Assembly (NCBI RefSeq): GCF_036711975.1
Contig: NC_091975.1
Coordinates: forward strand, 12,464,501-12,528,500
Direction of reading: 5' to 3'
From: Onthophagus taurus
Taxonomy: Eukaryota > Arthropoda > Insecta > Coleoptera > Scarabaeidae
Length of the DNA stretch: 64,000 nucleotides
Under the pieces are notes generated by a model. That model saw only the letters and a list, made by a program, of their open reading frames with translations, made no database searches and was not told the origin of the DNA. This document shows, one piece after another, positions 59,099 through 64,000 of this stretch. Both the position numbers and the translations under genes were made by a program. Position 1 is the first letter of the stretch. Every line of letters starts with the position of its first letter.

Positions 59099-60320
59099 CA
59101 TAAATGATAGGACACTAAGCTATGGAACTCACTTCTGAAAAATGGTTTCAATTGATTTACACGTTTTCGAGCTATAAAAAATAAAAGAATTTTTTTTGCT
59201 ACGACTCTTATAAAATGTAAAATTTTTTCTATATTAATTGTCATCTTTTGGGGTTCAGCCCTGTTTGGTTAAAGACTAATTTTGAACATATTTTCAAATT
59301 TTAAAAAACAAGGGAATCTTCGAAAACTTCTTGTGTGTCAGGTAAAGTACCTTTTCTATTTACAGTATGGTAAAATGTTACTAAGAAATTCTATTCAGAA
59401 TGAAAAGTTATGACCATATGTAAATTTTCGGAATCATTGGCCTACTTTGATAAAACCCATTGTTTATTATTTTCGTCAATAGTACTTTATTAGAATTTTT
59501 TGTTTTGAGATTCAGATTATTCGGGAGAAATAAACAAACCGTTCTTAAAATGTTCAAAAAAATTAAGTGTGTGTTCGCCCACAAAAGAAAACAGTTAATC
59601 AGTTTCATCACAGAGTGAATACTTCCTGCTGTAAGAAATTTTTTGATTAAATGCCGACAAGTACTTTTTTTAATTCCAGTATTTGGAAATTTTTCACTAA
59701 ATAGAGCAATAACCATATTTATCGGTTTTTCCCCGGTTCCATAACACTGAATCACATAAACTTTTTCCTCTAATGTTAACATAGTACTTAAAAAACAGTT
59801 AAAGTTTACTATATTACAGTTTGACAGATTAACAGTGACAGGAAAGCAATTTTGTTTTTCCATGGCAGTCTTTGTTAAAAATAAAGTTGTTTGATATGGA
59901 TTTTTTCAAAGTAGGCCGATTATTCCGAAAATTTGCATATGGCCATAGTTTTTCATTCTGAACAAAACTTCTTAGTAACACTTTCACGTACTGTAAACAG
60001 AAAAGCTACTTTACCTGCCATAAAAAGCGTTTTTCTTTCACTGTCAAGGTTCACTTCTTTTTTAAAAATTGAAAATATGTTCAAAATTAGTCTTTAATCA
60101 AGCAGGGCTAAACCACAAAAAATGACAATTAATATCTAAAAAATTTTACCTTTTATGAGAGTCGTTTCACCTATCCGGGGACTCACTGTAGATAACTTAA
60201 CTTAAATCGTCCTATTTCGAGCCAAGGAATCTGTGGTCTTCCGTTGTATACGCATTTCGGAGACATCCTGTATATTTCATGTATAATACATAAGTGCCCG
60301 ATCACTTATGTGAGTCACTG
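59099..60320. mobile_element. TA-flanked element with nested mariner-like copy
   Basis: Ends CAGTGACTCACATAAATGA and, reversed, CAGTGACTCACATAAGTGA, with TA on both sides (59097-59098 and 60321-60322), inserted in satellite C. Inside (about 59205-60188) is a second copy of the 48.6 kb element; its left inverted repeat lost ~26 bp, while the right end (ATCCGGGGACTCACTGTA) is kept. It is therefore a composite of two TA-targeting elements. Confidence 0.82.
59408..59863 (-). CDS. Residual DUF4817-like ORF, second copy
   Basis: 151-codon frame; the first ~80 residues match the ORF at 49041-49301 (LTLEEKVYVIQCYGTGEKP, then STCRHLIKKFLTAGSIH). The remaining residues read through former terminal sequence and have no domain. 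No DDE catalytic domain; transposon debris. Confidence 0.5.
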   Translation of the reverse strand: MEKQNCFPVTVNLSNCNIVNFNCFLSTMLTLEEKVYVIQCYGTGEKPINMVIALFSEKFPNTGIKKSTCRHLIKKFLTAGSIHSVMKLINCFLLWANTHLIFLNILRTVCLFLPNNLNLKTKNSNKVLLTKIINNGFYQSRPMIPKIYIWS

Positions 60321-60942
60321 TAACATGCTCCGATTTCCAAGTGTTACTATTAATAATTTGTAGAACAACAAAATTCATCAAATTTTCATATTTTCGTATC
60401 TATCTCGATATTGACGCATTTGAGAGCAAATATACAAGAGAACAATATTGTTAAGAACAAAATTTGCTACAACTTTTGTTATAAAAGTTTTTTGATAACA
60501 TTCTCCGACTCCTAAATATTACCATTAGCTAAAGTAAAACAAGGAAATTCATTAAATTTTTAAATTTTCGTATTTATCTCGATATTGACGCTTCTGAGAG
60601 CAAATATACAAGAGAGCAATATTGTTAAGAACAAAATTTGCTACAACATTTGTTATAAAAGTTTTTTGATAACATTCTCCGACTCCTAAATATAACCATT
60701 AGCTAATAGTAAAACAAGAAAATTCGTCAAATTTTTAAATTTTCGTATTTATCTCAATATTGACGCATCTGAGAGCAAAAATACAAGAGAACAATATTGG
60801 TAAGAATAAAATTTGCAACAACTTTTGTTCTAAAAGTTTTTTTATAACACGCTAGGATTCCCGAATGCTACCATTAATTACTAAATAAAGTAAAATACTT
60901 TTTCTGTTTGTACTTTTATTATAAAAATGGATTTATTGTTTT

Positions 60943-60989
60943 AAATTCTACCGGTTTCGGTTTATTCACAAAACCATCTTCAGGAATCT
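60943..60989 (-). ncRNA. Hammerhead-ribozyme-like motif, left arm
   Basis: On the minus strand: helix I AGATTC with GAATTT, core box CTGAAGA (60977-60983), helix II GGTTT with AAACC around a 7 nt loop, GAAA, helix III ACC/GGT, cleavage triplet GTA. Position 7 of the core box is free in the hammerhead consensus (CUGANGA). Activity unproven. Confidence 0.4.
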
Positions 60990-61144
60990 TCGAATTTCGC
61001 ACACCTAATCCTGTTCGAAAATTTAAGCATAATACACATTACACCTAAAAATAAAGACACAGCTTCATTTCAATAAAAATGTTTACTAGAAAATCAACAT
61101 GCTTATTATCACAAGAGACATTAAAATAAATTGACGAGATTCGA

Positions 61145-61191
61145 AGGTTCCTGAAGATGGTTTTGTGAATAAACCGAAACCGGTAGAATTT
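61145..61191 (+). ncRNA. Hammerhead-ribozyme-like motif, right arm
   Basis: Helix I AGGTTC (61145-61150) with GAATTT (61186-61191), CTGAAGA at 61151-61157, one extra T, helix II GGTTT (61159-61163) with AAACC (61171-61175), GAAA at 61176-61179, predicted cut after A61185. Differs from the left arm in helix I by A to G, which keeps pairing as G-U. Confidence 0.4.
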
Positions 61192-63431
61192 AAAACAATA
61201 AATCCATTTTTATAATAAAAGTACAAACAGAAAAAGTTTGTACTTTTAAAACAATATTAATTACTAGTAAAACAACGAATTCATCAAATTTTCACATTTT
61301 CTTATTTTTCTCAATATTGACGCATCTGAGAGCAAGACTAGAAGAGAGCAATATTGGTAAGAATAAAATTTGCTACAACTTTTGTTTTAACAATTTTTTT
61401 GTAACATGCTCCGATTTCCGAGTGCTACCATTAATTACTAGTAAAACAACGAATTCATAAAATTTTCATATTTTCTCATTTTTCTCAATATTGACGCATC
61501 TAAGAGCAAAAATACAAGAGAACAATATTGTTAAGAACAAAATTTGCAACAACTTTTGTTCTAAAAGTTTTTTGATAACATGCTCCGATTCCCAAATGTC
61601 ACCACTAGCTAATAATAAAATAAGAAAATTCATAAAATTTTAAAATTTTCGTATTTTTTTCAATATTGACGCATCTGAGAGCAAAAATACAAGAGGGCAA
61701 TATTGTAAAGAACAAAATTTGCAACAACTTTTGTTCTAAAAAATTTTTCGATAACATGCTCCCATTTCCAAATGTTACCATTAGCTAATAGTAAACTTTT
61801 ATAATAGTAACTTTTGTTCTAAAAGGTTTTTGATAACATGCTCCGATTCCCAAATGTTACCATTAGCTAATAGTAAAACAAGGAAATTCATCAAATTTTC
61901 GTATTTTTCTCAATATTGACGCATCTGAGAGCAAAAATACAAGAGAGCAATATTGTTAAGAACAAAATTTGCTACAACTTTTGTTCTAAAAGTTTTTTGA
62001 TAACATGCTCCGATTCCCAAATGTTACCATTAGCTAATAGTAAAACAAGAAAATTCATCAAATTTTTAAATTTTCGTACTTTTCTGAATAGTTTTTCATT
62101 CTGAACAAAACTTCTTAGTAACACTTTCACGTACTGTAAACAGAAAAGCTACTTTACCTGCCATAAAAAGCGTTTTTCTTTCACTGTCAAGGTTCACTTC
62201 TTTTTTAAAAATTGAAAATATGTTCAAAATTAGTCTTTAATCAAGCAGGGCTAAACCACAAAAAATGACAATTAATATCTAAAAAATTTTACCTTTTATG
62301 AGAGTCGTTTCACCTATCCGGGGACTCACTGTAGATAACTTAACTTAAATCGACCTATTTCGAGCCAAGGAATCTGTGGTCTTCCGTTGTATACGCATTT
62401 CGGAGACATCCTGTATATTTCATGTATAATACATAAGTGCCCGATCACTTATGTGAGTCACTGTAACATGCTCCGATTTCCAAGTGTTACTATTAATAAT
62501 TTGTAGAACAACAAAATTCATCAAATTTTCATATTTTCGTATCTATCTCGATATTGACGCATTTGAGAGCAAATATACAAGAGAACAATATTGTTAAGAA
62601 CAAAATTTGCTACAACTTTTGTTATAAAAGTTTTTTGATAACATTCTCCGATTCCTAAATATTACCATTAGCTAAAGTAAAACAAGGAAATTCATCAAAT
62701 TTTTAAATTTTCGTATTTTTCTCAATATTGACGCATCTAAGAGCAAAAATACAAGAGAGCAATATAGGTAAGAACAAAATTTGCAACAACTTTTGTTCTA
62801 AAAGTTTTTTAATAGCATGCTCCGATTCCAAAATGTTACCATTAATTAGTAAAACAAGAAAATTCATCAAATTCTTAAATTTTCGTATTTATCTCAATAT
62901 TGACGCAACTGAGAGCAAAAATAAAAGAGAGCAATATTGTTAAGAACAAAATTTGCTACAACATTTGTTATAAAAGTTTTTTGATAACATTCTCCGACTC
63001 CTAAATATTACCATTAGCTAAAGTAAAACAAGGAAATTCATTAAATTTTTAAATTTTCGTATTTATCTCGATATTGACGCTTCTGAGAGCAAATATACAA
63101 GAGAGCAATATTGTTAAGAACAAAATTTGCTACAACATTTGTTATAAAAGTTTTTTGATAACATTCTCCGACTCCTAAATATAACCATTAGCTAATAGTA
63201 AAACAAGAAAATTCGTCAAATTTTTAAATTTTCGTATTTATCTCAATATTGACGCATCTGAGAGCAAAAATACAAGAGAACAATATTGGTAAGAATAAAA
63301 TTTGCGACAACTTTTGTTCTAAAAGTTTTTTTATAACACGCTAGGATTCCCGAATGCTACCATTAATTACTAAATAAAGTAAAATACTTTTTCTGTTTGT
63401 ACTTTTATTATAAAAATGGATTTATTGTTTT

Positions 63432-63478
63432 AAATTCTACCGGTTTCGGTTTATTCACAAAACCATCTTCAGGAATCT
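63432..63478 (-). ncRNA. Hammerhead-like motif, left arm of duplicated MITE
   Basis: Duplicate of 60943-60989 with all core boxes unchanged. Confidence 0.38.
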
Positions 63479-63633
63479 TCGAATTTCGCACACCTAATCC
63501 TGTTCGAAAATTTAAGCATAATACACATTACACCTAAAAATAAAGACACAGCTTCATTTCAATAAAAATGTTTACTAGAAAATCAACATGCTTATTATCA
63601 CAAGAGACATTAAAATAAATTGACGAGATTCGA

Positions 63634-63680
63634 AGGTTCCTGAAGATGGTTTTGTGAATAAACCGAAACCGGTAGAATTT
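63634..63680 (+). ncRNA. Hammerhead-like motif, right arm of duplicated MITE
   Basis: Duplicate of 61145-61191 with all core boxes unchanged. Confidence 0.38.
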
Positions 63681-64000
63681 AAAACAATAAATCCATTTTT
63701 ATAATAAAAGTACAAACAGAAAAAGTTTGTACTTTTAAAACAATATTAATTACTAGTAAAACAACGAATTCATCAAATTTTCACATTTTCTTATTTTTCT
63801 CAATATTGACGCATCTGAGAGCAAGACTAGAAGAGAGCAATATTGGTAAGAATAAAATTTGCTACAACTTTTGTTTTAACAATTTTTTTGTAACATGCTC
63901 CGATTTCCGAGTGCTACCATTAATTACTAGTAAAACAACGAATTCATAAAATTTTCATATTTTCTCATTTTTCTCAATATTGACGCATCTAAGAGCAAAA

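Larger units (their letters stand above)
60898..61236. mobile_element. Palindromic MITE with two hammerhead-like arms
   Basis: 339 bp, inverted arms of ~95-100 bp, from CTTTTTCTGTTTGTACTTTT to CATCTTCAGG at the left and the complement at the right. The centre (~150 bp) is unique and non-coding. Inserted in satellite C at TTAATTACTA. Confidence 0.85.
59945..62087. repeat. Tandem segmental duplication, copy 1
   Basis: Nearly identical, with the same order, to 62088-64000: right half of the composite mariner-like element, satellite C monomers, palindromic MITE, satellite C. The offset is 2143 bp at 60321/62464 and 2489 bp at the MITE, so copy 2 has 346 bp (two monomers) more. Satellite C at 60321-62087 is in reverse orientation. 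Confidence 0.9.
63387..63725. mobile_element. Palindromic MITE, duplicate of 60898-61236
   Basis: Same element, offset 2489 bp, essentially identical, so copied with the segmental duplication and not a new insertion. Confidence 0.85.
50452..64000 (+). other. Apparent myosin intron 11 (open to the right)
   Basis: Exon 11 ends with a good donor (AGG then GTGAGG) and I find no further exon encoding myosin tail sequence in the remaining 13.5 kb, which consists of satellites C, F and G and mobile elements. The intron is therefore at least 13.5 kb long if the gene is intact. Confidence 0.6.
62088..64000. repeat. Tandem segmental duplication, copy 2 (runs off the window)
   Basis: Begins inside the mariner-like sequence at ATAGTTTTTCATTC, joined to a satellite C monomer on the left, and repeats copy 1 with very few base changes. 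It carries reverse-oriented satellite C at 62464-63370 and 63740-64000. Confidence 0.9.

Overview
The window looks like nuclear DNA of an insect. The genes are split by short GT-AG introns, base composition is very AT-rich, the ubiquitin-conjugating enzyme is a near-perfect animal RAD6/UbcD6 protein, and the transposons are of animal types (Ty3/gypsy LTR element, Tc1/mariner-like TA-flanked elements, foldback MITEs). A beetle is my best guess, because dense arrays of ~150-175 bp satellites interleaved with genes are known from tenebrionids, but the order is not established from the sequence. Only three cellular genes are recognisable: a split SDR/epimerase-family gene (1119-2358, +), a complete RAD6/UbcD6 E2 gene (13990-14565, -), and the 5' two thirds of a class I myosin gene (30740-50451, +; it continues past the window).

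Most of the rest is tandem satellite. I distinguish: A (~148 bp; 2640-6045, 46606-48580, fragments at 7.6-8.3 and 13.0-13.7 kb), B (146 bp; 31.8-36.7 kb), C (~173 bp, the dominant family, many blocks in both orientations), D (~166-176 bp; 36.7-40.0 kb), E (170 bp; 44.5-46.6 kb), and small families F (43.2-43.6 and 50.5-50.9 kb) and G (~170-181 bp, 51.3-51.8 kb). A and B share a conserved box and are diverged relatives. A shows a ~602 bp higher-order repeat; C shows an 864 bp five-monomer higher-order repeat plus a dimer array between 53 and 59 kb.

Layout: 0-6 kb, satellite C, SDR gene, satellite A. 6-15 kb, satellite C with a 1.46 kb segmental duplication that includes a truncated UbcD6 copy and, downstream, the intact UbcD6. 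15-30 kb, satellite C in reverse orientation, interrupted by a 4.85 kb Ty3/gypsy element with a tRNA-Trp primer-binding site, MITEs, a foldback element and protein-domain relics. 30-50 kb, the myosin gene, whose introns 3, 6 and 9 hold satellites B, D, C, E and A and a mariner-like element; one exon is only 14 nt. 50-64 kb, apparently myosin intron 11, filled with satellites C, F and G, foldback and mariner-like elements and a near-identical tandem duplication (59945-62087 / 62088-end).

The most interesting signal is a hammerhead-ribozyme-like core in the arms of two different palindromic elements (23.6 kb; 60.9-61.2 kb and its duplicate at 63.4-63.7 kb), with helix I and II changes that preserve pairing. 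No tRNA, rRNA, CRISPR or prokaryote-type system was seen.
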